Source of the DNA: Ustilaginoidea virens | Lineage: Eukaryota; Ascomycota; Sordariomycetes; Hypocreales; Clavicipitaceae | Direction of reading: 5' to 3' | Length of the DNA stretch: 64,000 nucleotides | Assembly (NCBI RefSeq): GCF_000687475.1 | Contig: NC_057317.1 | Location: 3,162,001 to 3,226,000 of the forward strand | Shown here: positions 22,020-35,785 of the stretch, piece by piece | Position numbering within the stretch: position 1 is the stretch's first letter | How the letters are laid out: each line of letters begins with the position of its first letter | Notes under the pieces: model-generated | What the model was told of the DNA's origin: nothing | The model's database searches: none | What the model saw: the letters and a program-made list of their open reading frames with translations, nothing else | Position numbers and translations under genes: made by a program

Positions 22020-22678
22020 GTGTGAGTAAGAAATCCCAAAGCTTTTTGGGCTGTTGGGGCGTGTGTGTGTGTTTGGGCGTGTTTTTTTTGGTTGGGGGGG
22101 GGGGGGTAGTGGGATTGATGCAGAAGTGTTGTATCATGAACTCCTAGTCATGTAGTAGTAGATTAGAGTTTTGTGCGCATACTCTCGGAGAGAAGCGTGC
22201 GTGGCATATCGGAGCTGGAGAAAAAGCAGTGCGATTTGCACTCGTACCGCCAATAAAACTAAGCTCACGTTTGGCATAAATCTGTTTCGAGACATTTTTA
22301 AAGAATCGGGAAAACTACCCGACATCGTGTATCTGCGGCATCGTCACAGCTCACCAGATAAAGACCTGGGAGTCTCATTTATGCTCGTTTGAATCTTTTT
22401 GACTGTAAAACCTGATTACAGACGCCAATATGTGACTAATTCCGTCAACTTCCAAATGCAATTGGCCAAACTAGCCTGTAAAGTTCAGAGAAATCCGTTC
22501 CCATGTCTACACCAACCCAGTGTCGCACCGCAAAACAGCCCGTTTCCCCGGTACTACATCGTGCAGCAGTCGCCCCTCCTCTCCCCTCCCCCAAGCTTCG
22601 ATCATGCCCCCTGGATCGATCTCGCGTCATGAAACAAAACTTTTTGTTCTTCTTGGTTTTCAAACAACAAAAAGTAAT
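22020..22678. other. Intergenic region between dpp3 (+) and rpl6 (-)
   Basis: Convergent 3' ends. A GT-rich/T/G run lies at about 22060-22108 and an AATAAA word at 22252-22257, a candidate polyadenylation signal for dpp3. No gene seen. Confidence 0.6.
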
Positions 22679-23812
22679 CTACCAGGCCATCTCGTGGGGT
22701 TTGTCACCCTTGCGCAAGCTGAAAGAGCTTGCGAGGTAGCTGGCAAGCATGTCGACCTTCTTGATGTTGGCAATCAGGGCCTTGTCGACGGCCTTCTGAT
22801 CTGCGGCACGGCTGCTGTTGATCTTCTTCTTCTAAAAGGAGAGACAAGTCAGTTTCCAGGAACTTTACACCCAGGCGTGCGACAAGGACGATTTGGGGGA
22901 AAAAAAAAGGAAAAAAAAATACCTCAGCCTTCTCTCCCTGCTTGAAGAAAGCCTCCTCGCCAGCCTTTTCCTTGGCCTTCTCGGCTGTGAAGTACTTGGG
23001 CTGGGCAATCTCCTCAATCTTCTTAGTGTCAAGGCCAGAAACGTCCACCTTCAGGGAGGTGGCGATGACGTATCGGGAGTTGACTCGTCGCAGAGGAACA
23101 CCATTGATCTTGAAGGGGCCGGTGACGAGGAGGACACCCTGGTCGAGAGCCTTGAGGAGGACAACACGCTTGCCACGGAAGCGACCAGCGAGCAGGATCA
23201 AAACGGTACCAGGCTGCAGAGACTTGCGGGGAGCCCAAGGGCGGATGGACTTGCGGACCTGTAGTAGCAACAACCTCTCGTTAGTTACTTTGATTCCTGC
23301 TTGGCGCTTGCAGTCGATTCACGCATATCATGATTATTACGACTCCCCCTGCCCGATGTCGTTGGTTTCGTAGGTTGTTGTTTTTTTGCGGCATGAATTT
23401 GACCGAGAATATCGCGCTTGTACTGTGCGTTGTTTTGGCCTTGATTCGTGATTTTGCGCGTTGGCAATCTTGATGGGCTGGGTCATTGACCATGGATAGG
23501 TATTCCAACTCAATATTGCTGCTTCTTCCCCGTTAAACAGCGTTGCAACAACTCCAGCGTATCCAGTTGCCCCCATCGTCGTGCGTCCGCGGTCTCTCAA
23601 ATTTCGTGTTCCGTCCGATTCGACTCGCCCGTTGCCGAGAGGGGGGTATATAATCATTGGTGTCGCGTCATCATTCAACGTCATCATCACCGACTCACCT
23701 GCTTAGGCGCGCTCTCGTCGTCGGCAGGGTACCATTTTTGGGCCTTCTCTGAGTGAGCGGGAACGTCCCGGCTCGACTTCCCGAACTTCTTGGTCGTGGG
23801 TTTGGCCGACAT
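22679..23812 (-). CDS. rpl6: 60S ribosomal protein L6 (eL6)
   Basis: Exons 23812-23699, 23258-22923 and 22831-22679; 200 residues. Cytosolic large-subunit component. Conserved family elements are [58 protein letters not shown] and the lysine-rich C-terminus with [17 protein letters not shown]. All junctions are phase 0. Intron 1 is long (440 nt, 23698-23259, GTGAGT...TACAG), intron 2 is 91 nt. Long introns after a short first exon also occur in rpl35 here and are common in fungal ribosomal protein genes. I looked for C/D-box snoRNA signals in intron 1: a C-like GTGATGATGA exists near the donor but no matching D box was found. Divergent from hsp78. Confidence 0.93.
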
Positions 23813-24320
23813 GGTGACTCTCGGGGGTTGCGATCTTGTTGGGCTGTGGAGAGGTAAGGAGGGAGACGTTTTGGTGATGCTCGCCCGGAAATGATGGATT
23901 TCTTTGTGGAAGCCGCTAGCGAGTTTGTGGGAAGCAAAATGTGAACCCTCAGGCGCTAGCCGCTTACGGCCACCTCCCCAACAGACCAAAGCATTTTTGT
24001 CATCCCCAGCTTGTGCGGGACATGGGGCTGTCCGCACGTGACGATAAGATAAGAGGTGGCGGATAGCTGTGTGCTCTCCACCGCCCCACGCACCCACCCT
24101 TCCTTGCTCCCCCGGTTGAGAAACGGAACGCGATTTGCAGGAAGCTGCCGCCACCGTCTCGAACGTTCGAGAGCTTACAGGCAGAGAATAGAGAAGTCCG
24201 AGTTTGAATCCTTGACCATTCTGCTTAAGAACTCCCGGTTCTGGTTCCTCCCGTCTTCCCTCCCTCGCAGATGTCTCACCTCATGCCCCTCTTGCCGCAG
24301 ATGCGTATTCCTACAGCGAG
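23813..24320. promoter_or_regulatory. Shared promoter region of rpl6 (-) and hsp78 (+)
   Basis: 508 bp between divergent start codons. It contains the 16-bp palindrome described separately and CTTCC/TTCC-rich stretches. No reading frame of note. Confidence 0.5.
24157..24172. promoter_or_regulatory. Heat-shock-element-like perfect palindrome upstream of hsp78
   Basis: TCTCGAACGTTCGAGA is a perfect 16-bp inverted repeat whose core has the nGAAnnTTCn arrangement bound by heat-shock factor. It lies about 150 bp before the hsp78 ATG, a normal distance for a fungal HSE. Binding is inferred, not shown. Confidence 0.5.
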
Positions 24321-26681
24321 ATGCAATCCAGACGTCAGTTGATAACCGCGGCCCAGCGTGTTGCTTCTGCTGCTCGTTCTTCGCGCCACTTGGTCGTACG
24401 ACGACGGGTAGCTAGCCTGAATCTACATGCAACGCTGCCGCTTCGAATTCTCCCGACAGTCTCCACACGATGCTATGCAAACGGACGAGCGCACCCCCCC
24501 GGGGGAACCCATCGCATGAAAATGGGAGGGGAGCAAGAAAAACCCGCCTTGGAGCAATTCGGCGTGGATCTCACTGCCCGTGCAAGGGACGGCAAGCTCG
24601 ACCCCGTCATTGGGCGAGACGCTGAGATTCAACGGACAATCCAGATACTATCACGGCGAACAAAGAACAATCCTGTGCTGATCGGAAACGCCGGCACTGG
24701 CAAGACTGCTATCCTCGAAGGCCTGGCGCTTCGCATCATTCGGGGCGACGTGCCAGAGAGCGTGAAGAACAAGAGGGTTGTGAGCCTAGATCTTGGCTCT
24801 CTCATCGCCGGCGCCAAATTCAGGGGCGATTTCGAAGAACGACTGAAAAAGGTTCTTGACGAGGTGCAGAAAGCAGAAGGGGAGGTGATACTATTCATCG
24901 ATGAGCTGCACACCCTCCTCGGTCTCGGCAAAGCCGAGGGCTCGATTGATGCCTCCAACCTGCTGAAGCCTGCTTTGGCCCGTGGTGAACTGCAGTGCTG
25001 CGGTGCCACGACCCTGAGCGAATACCGCCAGATCGAAAAGGACGTGGCCCTGGCCCGTCGGTTTCAGCCAATCCTGGTCAGTGAACCCACGGTAGAGGAT
25101 ACAATCAGCATTCTTCGAGGCATCAAGGACAAGTACGAGGTGCACCACGGCGTCCGCATCAACGACGGTGCCCTGGTTGCTGCGGCCACGCTGTCGAACA
25201 GATACATCACCGATCGTTTTCTCCCGGACAAGGCCATTGATCTGATGGACGAGGCTGCCAGTCACCTGAAGCTCCAGCACGAGTCCAAGCCCGAGGACAT
25301 CATGCGTCTCGACCACAAGATCATGACGGTACAGATCGAGCTCGAAAGTCTGCGCAAGGAGAAGGACGTTGCCAGCCAGGAGCGCCGAGAGAAGCTGGAG
25401 CGTGATCTCGACAAGTACCGAGAGGAAATCTCGCAGCTCAACGCCCGCTGGGAAAAGGAAAAGGCCGAGATAGACTCGGTCAAGAAGGTGCAGGAAGACC
25501 TGGAAAAGGCCAGGTTCGATCTGGAGCAAGCCCAACGCTCGGGCAACTTTGCGCGTGCGTCTGAGCTCCGCTTCGGAGTCATCCCCAACCTCGAGCGGAA
25601 ACTTCCCTCGGACGAGGAGACGAGGAGGAAGCCGGAAGAGGCGCTGGTGCACGACTCGGTCACCTCTGACGACATTGCCAACGTGGTGTCCCGAATCACG
25701 GGCATCCCCGTGTCGAAGCTGACGTCGGGCCACATCGAGAAGCTTGTGACCATGGAGGAGACGCTTCGCGAGGCGGTCAAGGGCCAGGACGACGCCATCA
25801 AGGCCGTCTCGGACGCGGTGCGGCTCCAGCGCGCCGGCCTGAGCGGGGAAAACAAGCCCCTGGCGTCCTTCTTCTTCCTGGGCCCGACGGGCGTGGGCAA
25901 GACGGAGCTGTGCAAGAAGCTGGCCGGCTTCCTCTTTTCCACCGAGTCGGCAGTCGTGCGCTTCGACATGTCCGAGTTCCAGGAAAGGCACACCATCTCC
26001 CGCCTGATCGGCGCCCCGTCCGGGTACGTGGGCTACGAAGACGCCGGCCAGCTCACCGAGGCGGTGCGCCGCAAGCCCTACGCCGTCCTCCTGCTGGACG
26101 AGTTCGAAAAGGCCCACCGGGACATCTCGGCCCTCCTGCTGCAGGTCCTCGACGAAGGCTACCTCACCGACGCGCAGGGCCACAAGGTCGACTTCAGAAA
26201 CACCATCATTGTGCTGACGTCCAACCTCGGCGCCGACATCCTCGTCGGGCAGAACCCGCACCACCCGTACAAGGAGAAGGCCGACGGGGAAATCGACCCT
26301 TCGGTCCGCCAGGCCGTCATGGACGCTGTCTCGCACGCCTACCCGCCCGAGTTCCTCAACCGCATAGACTCCTTCATCATCTTCAAGCGCCTCGCGCAGT
26401 CGGCCCTCCGAGACATTGTGGACATTCGGCTCGCGGAGCTTCAGCACCGACTGGACGACAAGCGCATCAAGCTCACCGTGCCGGATCCCGTCAGGGACTG
26501 GCTCGCCGCGCGCGGGTACAGCCCCAAGTTTGGCGCCAGGCCCCTCAACCGCCTGATTACGAACGAGATTGCCAACGGGCTCGCCGACAAGATCATCCGC
26601 GGCCAGCTCAAGATGGGAGAGGTTGCCGAGGTGCGGATCAAGGATGACGGCAGTGGCTTGCACGTCGCGAGTGGCTTCTGA
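24321..26681 (+). CDS. hsp78: Mitochondrial Hsp78 disaggregase (ClpB/Hsp100 family)
   Basis: Single exon, 786 residues, near yeast Hsp78 (811). Matrix AAA+ chaperone that resolubilises aggregated proteins with mitochondrial Hsp70. A basic presequence (1-~52, Arg/Ala/Ser-rich, no acid) is followed directly by the first AAA+ module without a ClpB N-domain, as is typical of Hsp78. Walker A1 GNAGTGKT (122-129), Walker B1 ILFIDELH, a middle coiled-coil rich in Lys/Glu (about 365-455), Walker A2 GPTGVGKT (521-528), Walker B2 [10 protein letters not shown] and sensor/arginine elements ([16 protein letters not shown]) are all intact. GC and codon bias rise in the 3' half, which opens a 604-codon antisense frame that is not a gene. 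A heat-shock-element-like palindrome sits upstream. Confidence 0.95.
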   Translation: MQSRRQLITAAQRVASAARSSRHLVVRRRVASLNLHATLPLRILPTVSTRCYANGRAHPPGGTHRMKMGGEQEKPALEQFGVDLTARARDGKLDPVIGRDAEIQRTIQILSRRTKNNPVLIGNAGTGKTAILEGLALRIIRGDVPESVKNKRVVSLDLGSLIAGAKFRGDFEERLKKVLDEVQKAEGEVILFIDELHTLLGLGKAEGSIDASNLLKPALARGELQCCGATTLSEYRQIEKDVALARRFQPILVSEPTVEDTISILRGIKDKYEVHHGVRINDGALVAAATLSNRYITDRFLPDKAIDLMDEAASHLKLQHESKPEDIMRLDHKIMTVQIELESLRKEKDVASQERREKLERDLDKYREEISQLNARWEKEKAEIDSVKKVQEDLEKARFDLEQAQRSGNFARASELRFGVIPNLERKLPSDEETRRKPEEALVHDSVTSDDIANVVSRITGIPVSKLTSGHIEKLVTMEETLREAVKGQDDAIKAVSDAVRLQRAGLSGENKPLASFFFLGPTGVGKTELCKKLAGFLFSTESAVVRFDMSEFQERHTISRLIGAPSGYVGYEDAGQLTEAVRRKPYAVLLLDEFEKAHRDISALLLQVLDEGYLTDAQGHKVDFRNTIIVLTSNLGADILVGQNPHHPYKEKADGEIDPSVRQAVMDAVSHAYPPEFLNRIDSFIIFKRLAQSALRDIVDIRLAELQHRLDDKRIKLTVPDPVRDWLAARGYSPKFGARPLNRLITNEIANGLADKIIRGQLKMGEVAEVRIKDDGSGLHVASGF

Positions 26682-28014
26682 AAGTCGCGAGCCTGAAGCG
26701 TACACTCAATACTGTGTTTTTGGAAAAAAGAAAAAAAGGGTGAATGCGCCCATGGAGTTGTTGGGTTACCTGGGGCCTTGGCATATGATTTTTACTGTAA
26801 AGGCTACATGCCGTTTTTCATGTATTTGTACGAGGCATTACTGCCCAGGTCAAGGTCAGATGCTCTCCACTCCCGTAGTTTGATACCGATACCCCCATTT
26901 GTTTCACAAGAGCAGATAATCCATCCACTGGGCAGGTGCGATGAATAAAACCTCTCCTTGACGTTAGCAGGTCCAGCAATGCGCCGTCTAGAACACACAA
27001 CCTCCCCGTACACGTACCACTCATCCTTGCCTGCTCTGCGCCGCCCAGCTTGTCACGCAGCCCAGCTCCACCGAGGATGACGAAAGTCGAGCGAAAAAGA
27101 AACCCACGGCGCACACACACAAAGACACAAACACGCACATGGGCCAGACAAGACTGACAGCCAGGAGGCGGAGAAGACGATCAAGTGCAGAAACTAAATT
27201 TCTAATAACAAGAGTCCCCATGGTCCTTCTCCTTCCCCCTTGCGTCACTTTCGTCGCTCCGCCACGTTCATTCCCTAGCCGGGAGGCCTGTGCAGTAAAC
27301 CCAACTCCGCCAATCTAGCGCAATGAAGAGACGACATGACAAAATGGAAACTGGGAACTGGAAACAAAAGGAAAAGAAAAGGAACAAAAAGGAACAAAGG
27401 AAGGAAAGAATGACAAAGAAGAAAGGGAAAAAAAAAAAAAAAAGAAAGAAAAAACACCAGCAAGCGAATCAAGACCAGGACATAACAGCGTTAGCCAGAT
27501 TCTGCCTTTGTTGCAACCGATCCCAACCGATCCGTAGGATGTAACCGTCTCTAGAACCGCCTTCATCCAACCTGCCGCTATGGCTGGACGATGCGAGCCA
27601 AGTCGGTTGGCATGCAGCCGGTCCGACAATCGACAATCCTTGTTCCAAAATCTTGTCCGGAAATCATCCCACGTGGGCGTATATTTACCTACTCGTAGCG
27701 AAATGGCTCTCTCGACAAAGAGCACGCCGTTCTTCGTCCAGAAACACACCCAGGGGTTTCTGAGTGGTCACGATTTACCAAGTATCTCACGACAACACCT
27801 CATGGGACGAAAAAAAAAAAAAGCGAAGGAGCCAGCCAGACTGGGAGGCTGAGTAAATAATAGACTAAATTTTGTTCGATTGGTTGATCGATAGCTTTTC
27901 AAATTACAACCGAAACCACACTATGACGAAGTCCGGTGGGGAAGAGAGTACGTGATATGAGGGAGGACGGATGAGAAGGCGGGAGGTTGATCAAAGGCTT
28001 CTCGTGGATATTTT
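26682..28014. other. Intergenic region between hsp78 (+) and arf1 (-)
   Basis: About 1.3 kb between convergent genes with no convincing reading frame. A purine-rich A/G tract (27355-27455) and A-runs near 27811-27825 are present. Confidence 0.65.
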
Positions 28015-30564
<2,550 letters not shown>

Positions 30565-30793
30565 ATGCATCTGCCCACCGCGAGGTCGCTTCTCGCAGCG
30601 GCCACCGTCGCCTTTCGCGTCGCCAGCGCACACAGCATCGTCCTGCCCGCCCACGGCATCGAGTGCTTCCACGAAAACCTGCATCGCGATGACAAAATGA
30701 CCGTCACCTTCCAGACTGGCGACCGCGAATTCGGCAGCGCCGGCAACCTCGACATTGATTTCTGGGTATGCAACTTGATACCATGGCTGTTTC

Positions 30794-30828
<35 letters not shown>

Positions 30829-31418
30829 ATAAGCAACACCACTCATACAAAGGGGGGGGATGTGTCGGCGCCCGCTGCAGCAAAAGCAAAAGCAAGCCCT
30901 AACAAAGTCCAACCTTGACTAACACGTTGCTGGCATGTTGGCAGATCTCAAACCCCAGCGGTGCCTACGAAGTCAACGAGCGAAGCGTTTCCACAGGAGA
31001 TCACGACATCACGGCGCACTCGGACGGCAAATATACCTACTGCTTCGGCAACCAGCACTGGGGCGCCAACACCAAGGAAGTTTCCTTCAACGTCCACGGC
31101 GTCGTCTACGTCAGCGAATCCGAATTGCCCTCTGACCCCATCGAAATCGAAGGTACACATCATGTTTGCTCCTTGGCTCGTCGCCCGCCTGCTAACATGG
31201 TCCGTGGTCTAGTCCGCAAGCTGTCTGGGCTGCTCACCTCGGTAAAGGACGAGCAGCAATACATCATTGCCCGTGAGCGGACTCACCGCAACACCGCTGA
31301 AAGCACCAACGCGCGCGTCAAGTGGTGGAACCTGTTTGTCATTGGAGTTGTCCTGGGCGAGTCCCTCTTCCAAGTTTGGTGGCTCCGTCGCTTCTTTGAA
31401 GTCAAGCGCGTCGTGTAA
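30565..31418 (+). CDS. emp24: p24 family cargo receptor Emp24
   Basis: Exons 30565-30765, 30945-31152 and 31213-31418; 204 residues (yeast Emp24, 203). ER-Golgi membrane protein that loads cargo such as GPI-anchored proteins into COPII vesicles and returns with COPI. A signal peptide (about 1-21, ending SAH) precedes a GOLD domain with the paired cysteines in IECFHE and YTYCFGNQ. The VKDEQQYIIARERTHRNTAESTN coiled stretch, a membrane span (about 173-193) and the cytosolic tail LRRFFEVKRVV follow; the diphenylalanine is the coat-binding signal. The close match to yeast Emp24 rather than Erp1/Erv25 comes from the VSFNIHGVVYV-like strand and tail. Intron 1 (179 nt) contains a C32 run; intron 2 is 60 nt. 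Confidence 0.94.
30795..30826. repeat. C32 homopolymer in emp24 intron 1
   Basis: Uninterrupted cytosine run near the 5' end of the intron, likely length-variable. Confidence 0.9.
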
Positions 31419-32144
31419 ACCATAGCGTGCTAGCCGTGCCTGATTTCTCCGTTTTCCCCGCCGACGTACATCTGGTTTGGTTGTGGTTTATGGGAATCTG
31501 GTCTTGGGGGGGGGGGGAAGGGGGTCTGGGGGCTGTTGGCCCGTCCAACAAGAAGTGTCCGAGCCGCGCGAGAGGTGCAATTTCTGGTTATACGACGGGA
31601 TACTGTCGGCCTGGTACATTTTTCTTCTCACGAGCAGCATGCTGGCGTAATCGGGAGGGCGGCAGACGAGCGGACTGACTCGTCCTTGAAAAGAGCTTGG
31701 GCTGCAAGACCACCATGTAAAACAAAGTCTCGAGGTGTTAGATGAGTCCACAACGGTTATTGGAATGTAAATAACTTCGGGAGCCCGAATGAATACCTGT
31801 TGAACGGTTCGTCTCGATTGCCAACATACGAAACAACTTGGTACATGCCCTGCAACCGTCTTGCCCCGGGCCCGTGGCTCTATTGCCAATGACTGACTTC
31901 GGGACGATTCAAGAAATGGTGTACACCAACCAATATTTCATATGCAGAGACATGTCTAATTCTCCCCCCCCCCCCCCTTCAAATCGTCACTGTTTACCAA
32001 CCCGCTTTACGACTTGCATCAAGATTATATCCCAACTCCATGCTACCCCCATAAAGGGGGACGAAAACGGCATAAAACGTGAAAAGAAAACCATCAACAT
32101 GTGAGCTTCTATAAAAAAAAAGACAAAGACAAGCCACGTCGAGA
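31419..32144. other. Intergenic region, emp24/DUF3405 gene 3' ends
   Basis: Noncoding space between convergent genes with G- and C-runs (31507-31519, 31964-31978). Nothing recognised. Confidence 0.65.
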
Positions 32145-34745
32145 TTAGGCAGCTGGGTCCGAGTTTTCCACAATGTCCTCATCCTCAGGCGGCGCCTCAA
32201 CGGGCAACTCGACGTCCTTGACGGGATGCAATAGCATGGGCGGGATACACATTCTCCCCTCGCCGCCACGCATATTTCCAACCCCTGGTCCTTCTTTCGA
32301 CTCGTCCACAGTCTTCTCAAACTCTTCACCGCCGTCATTGTTTACCTTGAGGCCGAGCCAACGCCTATACAAGTTGGGCGCGAATCCAGAGTTGTAGAAC
32401 CACGAGAGGCCCTTGAGATTGTGCTCCTTATCGCCAAAGACGCTCGTTCTTGAGCCGCCACTTGATCCGTCACGACCGCCGTTGTAGGTCTGTGCCATGT
32501 AAGCCACGGGCCATTTGCGATCGACGTACATGGGATGAGGGGCAAAGACAGCTTTGTAACCGTGTTGCAGAGCCACGGTAGCCGGCCACATCTCCGGAAA
32601 CGCAAACTGCTTCTTGAAAGCAGTCATTCTGTGCATCTGCATCAGCAGGCGGCGCGACATTCTCGACGTGGTGATGATGGCAGCCCGACGAGGGGGCAGA
32701 GGCTGAGTACGGTTGTAGCCGGTTATGTCCTCCTTGAGGCCCCATGTTGTCCCTTCAGGGTCAAAGATGGGATTCAAGGAGATGTAGTCAGCCTCTTCGC
32801 CGACACCCCACTGGTTTTTGTCCGACTCATACGCGGTAGGCGGAAGAGGGTCTTGCTCAGTCTCGAACCAGTCTTGTTCCTCAGATGGGCGGACAGGTCC
32901 CCAAACCGTTTTGGAAGCCGGGGGTGGAGTTTGAGGCGACTTGTCAGCGCCAGCCATGCCTTGCCACACGTTGTGAGCCCCCACGGTGCCCATCTCGCTC
33001 TGGAAACGAGTCATTGTCGAAAAGTCCTCCCACGTTCCGTGGACGCTGGGGAAGTAGAACCGGGAATTTCTCTCCCAAAGGCCCTTTCGGGGCTGAGCTT
33101 TGGCCCATTCCTCCAGCTTTGTAACGAGGTCGTAGTAGTGCCCCGTGTAGCGAACATCCATTTCCCATTGCCAAAAGTAGTCGTACTCGGGGTGTAAGTA
33201 AGCAAAGTGTTGCATAGCCATTGACAAGCCTCGATAGACTCCATGGACGGGCAGATCAGGGCCACGAGTCCACAAATCATACATGCCTTGGTACAATGCC
33301 AGCATTTGAGTTTCCGTCCAGAGGGTAACCAAGCCCTGAAATTCCCTGGGAATGGTCTCGTTGATATGTTTTTCATACGCTTCGCCATCAGCCCAAATGG
33401 GATATTTGCCATCCTCCTTGACTTGCACAAGAAGGTGGATATCATATCTCCCGCCAGATGCCATGGACAGTTCCGCAATCATGGCCCGAATATGAGCAAT
33501 GTCGTCTTCACGGAAGAGAAACTCATCCCAGCATCGAACGACAACAGCAGTCCTTGATGTAGTGCCCTCGCTACCCGCTCCTTTGGAGCTTCCCGCAAAG
33601 GCAGTACCTGCATGTGGCTTGCTGGTATTCTCTTCTGTGACGTTGTTCGTGCCGCTAGCGCTTCGCGCCAGGATACTAGCTGAGCTTGGCTCTCCAATAT
33701 AGAAGCCGTGAGGGGAGGGCGCTTTGGACGGCAGACTCTTGTACCTCCCCGCATTCGTACGGTAGCAACGGCGTTGAACGTCGGCCCAATTCACCTGTCG
33801 GTAGTCTACTCGTGGTGTCTTGTCCCAGACTGAATCGAAACCTTCATTTTCACCGTGCTCGCCTGTGCCAAGGCCACCCAGGCTATTGGAGTACCCCAGG
33901 CCATACGGTCCGTAACGCCCATATCGTTCAAAACAAATCTCTTCTGGTAGCTTAAGCACTTCGTAGGAACCAGAAACATGTTCCGGGAAACCATGGGTTC
34001 GGCCATCATAGTAACGGAGGGGTGGCACACGAACTTTTCCGGCAGCGTCAATAAAGCATTCGTGAATATGTTCTTCCTTATTGGCGGCCGGATAGTTTTC
34101 CCAAGATAGGCTGGAAGCAAGCTTAATTTCGGCCTCTTCTTCTTCCCGAGCAAACTTGCCATTACTTTGCGGTTGCTCAATGGGTCTGTTGGGGTAAGAG
34201 GGCTCGCTTTCATTAAATGGCCTGAGTGTCCGAATGCCACCATAGTATCGTTCTAAGAATGGGAAGTTTTCCCAAGCTGGTGGCGGCGGCGCCGTGGTCT
34301 TGACCTTGCCGTTGGCCACTTTCCAGTTCTCAACTTGACTGGCCCTTACTAGGCTGACTACCAGGAGGACAATGATACCCATGGCACCGTACAGAACATA
34401 GCGATTCATTTTTGACGGCAATCGATACGGATATAAAGTGGAGAGCCTGTTTCGCGGCGTTTGCGATGGCATGCTCCGTTTTGGCCGGAGCAGAGAGCCG
34501 CTGGGCGTTGATGAAGACGCATTTCTTGAACTGTACGCTGAAGAGGACTCTACCGAATATGCTTCCTCAGAATCGTCGTCTGAATAGTCATACTCGTCAT
34601 CCGAAAAGCTTTCTTTGGTGGGAGAATCCGGGCTGTGGTGTAGCGGAAGCCGCTGTTCACGACGCCGGAGTGGATTTGAGAGCAGCCCCATCGCGGCAAC
34701 TACTGGAAGAGCTCCATTTGACATGTTAGCTGAAGGTGGGTACAT
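32145..34745 (-). CDS. DUF3405 family type II membrane protein (putative glycosyltransferase-like)
   Basis: Single exon, 866 residues. The order is: a disordered acidic/serine-rich cytosolic segment (1-~112), one membrane span (about 116-133), and a large lumenal domain. The lumenal part carries DUF3405 features: RTAVVVRCWDEFLFREDDIAHIRAMIAELS, the YDIHLLVQVK strand, GLSMAMQHFAYLHPEYDYFWQWEMDVR (a DxR/WEMD element recalling nucleotide-sugar enzymes), TRF, ADYISLNPIFDP and a late MTAFKKQFAFPEMWPATVALQHG stretch. The family is fungal and its biochemical role is unproven; type II topology and the WEMD motif suggest Golgi glycan modification, which is inference. A second in-frame Met (residue 8) could also start translation. 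Three NxT/S sequons are visible lumenally. Confidence 0.8.
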   Translation of the reverse strand: MYPPSANMSNGALPVVAAMGLLSNPLRRREQRLPLHHSPDSPTKESFSDDEYDYSDDDSEEAYSVESSSAYSSRNASSSTPSGSLLRPKRSMPSQTPRNRLSTLYPYRLPSKMNRYVLYGAMGIIVLLVVSLVRASQVENWKVANGKVKTTAPPPPAWENFPFLERYYGGIRTLRPFNESEPSYPNRPIEQPQSNGKFAREEEEAEIKLASSLSWENYPAANKEEHIHECFIDAAGKVRVPPLRYYDGRTHGFPEHVSGSYEVLKLPEEICFERYGRYGPYGLGYSNSLGGLGTGEHGENEGFDSVWDKTPRVDYRQVNWADVQRRCYRTNAGRYKSLPSKAPSPHGFYIGEPSSASILARSASGTNNVTEENTSKPHAGTAFAGSSKGAGSEGTTSRTAVVVRCWDEFLFREDDIAHIRAMIAELSMASGGRYDIHLLVQVKEDGKYPIWADGEAYEKHINETIPREFQGLVTLWTETQMLALYQGMYDLWTRGPDLPVHGVYRGLSMAMQHFAYLHPEYDYFWQWEMDVRYTGHYYDLVTKLEEWAKAQPRKGLWERNSRFYFPSVHGTWEDFSTMTRFQSEMGTVGAHNVWQGMAGADKSPQTPPPASKTVWGPVRPSEEQDWFETEQDPLPPTAYESDKNQWGVGEEADYISLNPIFDPEGTTWGLKEDITGYNRTQPLPPRRAAIITTSRMSRRLLMQMHRMTAFKKQFAFPEMWPATVALQHGYKAVFAPHPMYVDRKWPVAYMAQTYNGGRDGSSGGSRTSVFGDKEHNLKGLSWFYNSGFAPNLYRRWLGLKVNNDGGEEFEKTVDESKEGPGVGNMRGGEGRMCIPPMLLHPVKDVELPVEAPPEDEDIVENSDPAA

Positions 34746-35785
34746 GTCCAGGCTGAGAGGCTCACGGTTGGTAATGCCTCAAGTAGCATCCGAATGATTA
34801 CCCCGGAAGCTCAGAAGGAATGCGGCAAGGACCGCACCCGCTACACGAGAGTCGTGGAAGACGCGTGCACTAATGGAATCCTCGGCACGAGTCGGTTGTA
34901 GGTCAGGGTTTGATTGAGAGGCTCGTTTTCCAGTGTGGGATCCTTCTCGAAGCGTGCGGCAGTAAAACGATGGCAATTGTTTCTACGACGAAAGCACATC
35001 TTGGCCTTGCGAGAGAGTTGGTGGTGCACCAGGTGCTGCAGGGAAAAGGTTACGCGGTTGCCCAGCAACGAAAGACAAGCGACCAGGATTCCCCCCAATC
35101 GATATGGGCTGCAACCTATCTTCTGATAAATAGAATACTATAGCCACATATCCGTCATAACAGGTAGGTAGTTATGATTTTCTGGAAATACAAGAGCCGA
35201 AAGTCATTATTGAAGGCAAATAGTTGACAGGCCTTCAGTCAATGGCTTTAGAAACGAGTGCAAGAACTCACTCCCGCGCCTCCACTGAAGACAAACTCGC
35301 GATCGCCTGCCTTGCCCCATTCCTCCCCCCCTCATCTGCATTCAATTCAGCATCCGTCAGCCCAACGTCATGACTGGACGAGAGTCGCTGTTCAGCCGTG
35401 ACTGATCCAATGACGGCTTTGCGAGCCAATCTACATCAAGCCAGCAAACACCAGCTTGCCATTTCCAGCAATGCCATGGGATCCTAGCTGCACTGCATTC
35501 CCCTCTCCTCCTGCAGCCAACCCGCCCATCTTTGCGAACTGGCCATGGAGCCTGCGGCCATCGTCCTGTATCCTGGAATGGGATAAACGTGACCAAAGAG
35601 TCAGCCGCACGACAGTGTCTCTTCCTTCTTTCCTCGTTTCCTCCCTCTCTGCTGACCGTGTGTAGAGACCTCGTCCATTGAGACTTGTAGGCGTCGGTAT
35701 CGTTTCATCCTGCACTTCGGAGTATTGACTTGTTCTTCTTCAGCTTTTCCTCCTCCCCTCAATCTCTTGGCAATCGGGTTTCAAC
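34746..35785. promoter_or_regulatory. Upstream region between the DUF3405 gene (-) and the luciferase-domain gene (+)
   Basis: About 1 kb between divergent starts; a CT/CTT-rich stretch precedes the plus-strand start (35720-35770), as in many fungal promoters. A TAGGTAGG word is at 35163. No gene supported. Confidence 0.5.

Noticed and set aside
23259..23698. Intronic snoRNA in rpl6 intron 1
   Set aside because: A C-box-like GTGATGATGA occurs at the 5' end but no D box (CTGA) with terminal stem was found.
24200..24215. GAGTTTGAATCC resembling a tRNA T-arm
   Set aside because: No acceptor stem or D-arm partner is found in flanking sequence.
24891..26705. 604-codon open frame antisense to hsp78
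   Set aside because: It mirrors the GC-biased codons of hsp78, has no recognisable domain and overlaps conserved AAA+ motifs of the sense strand.
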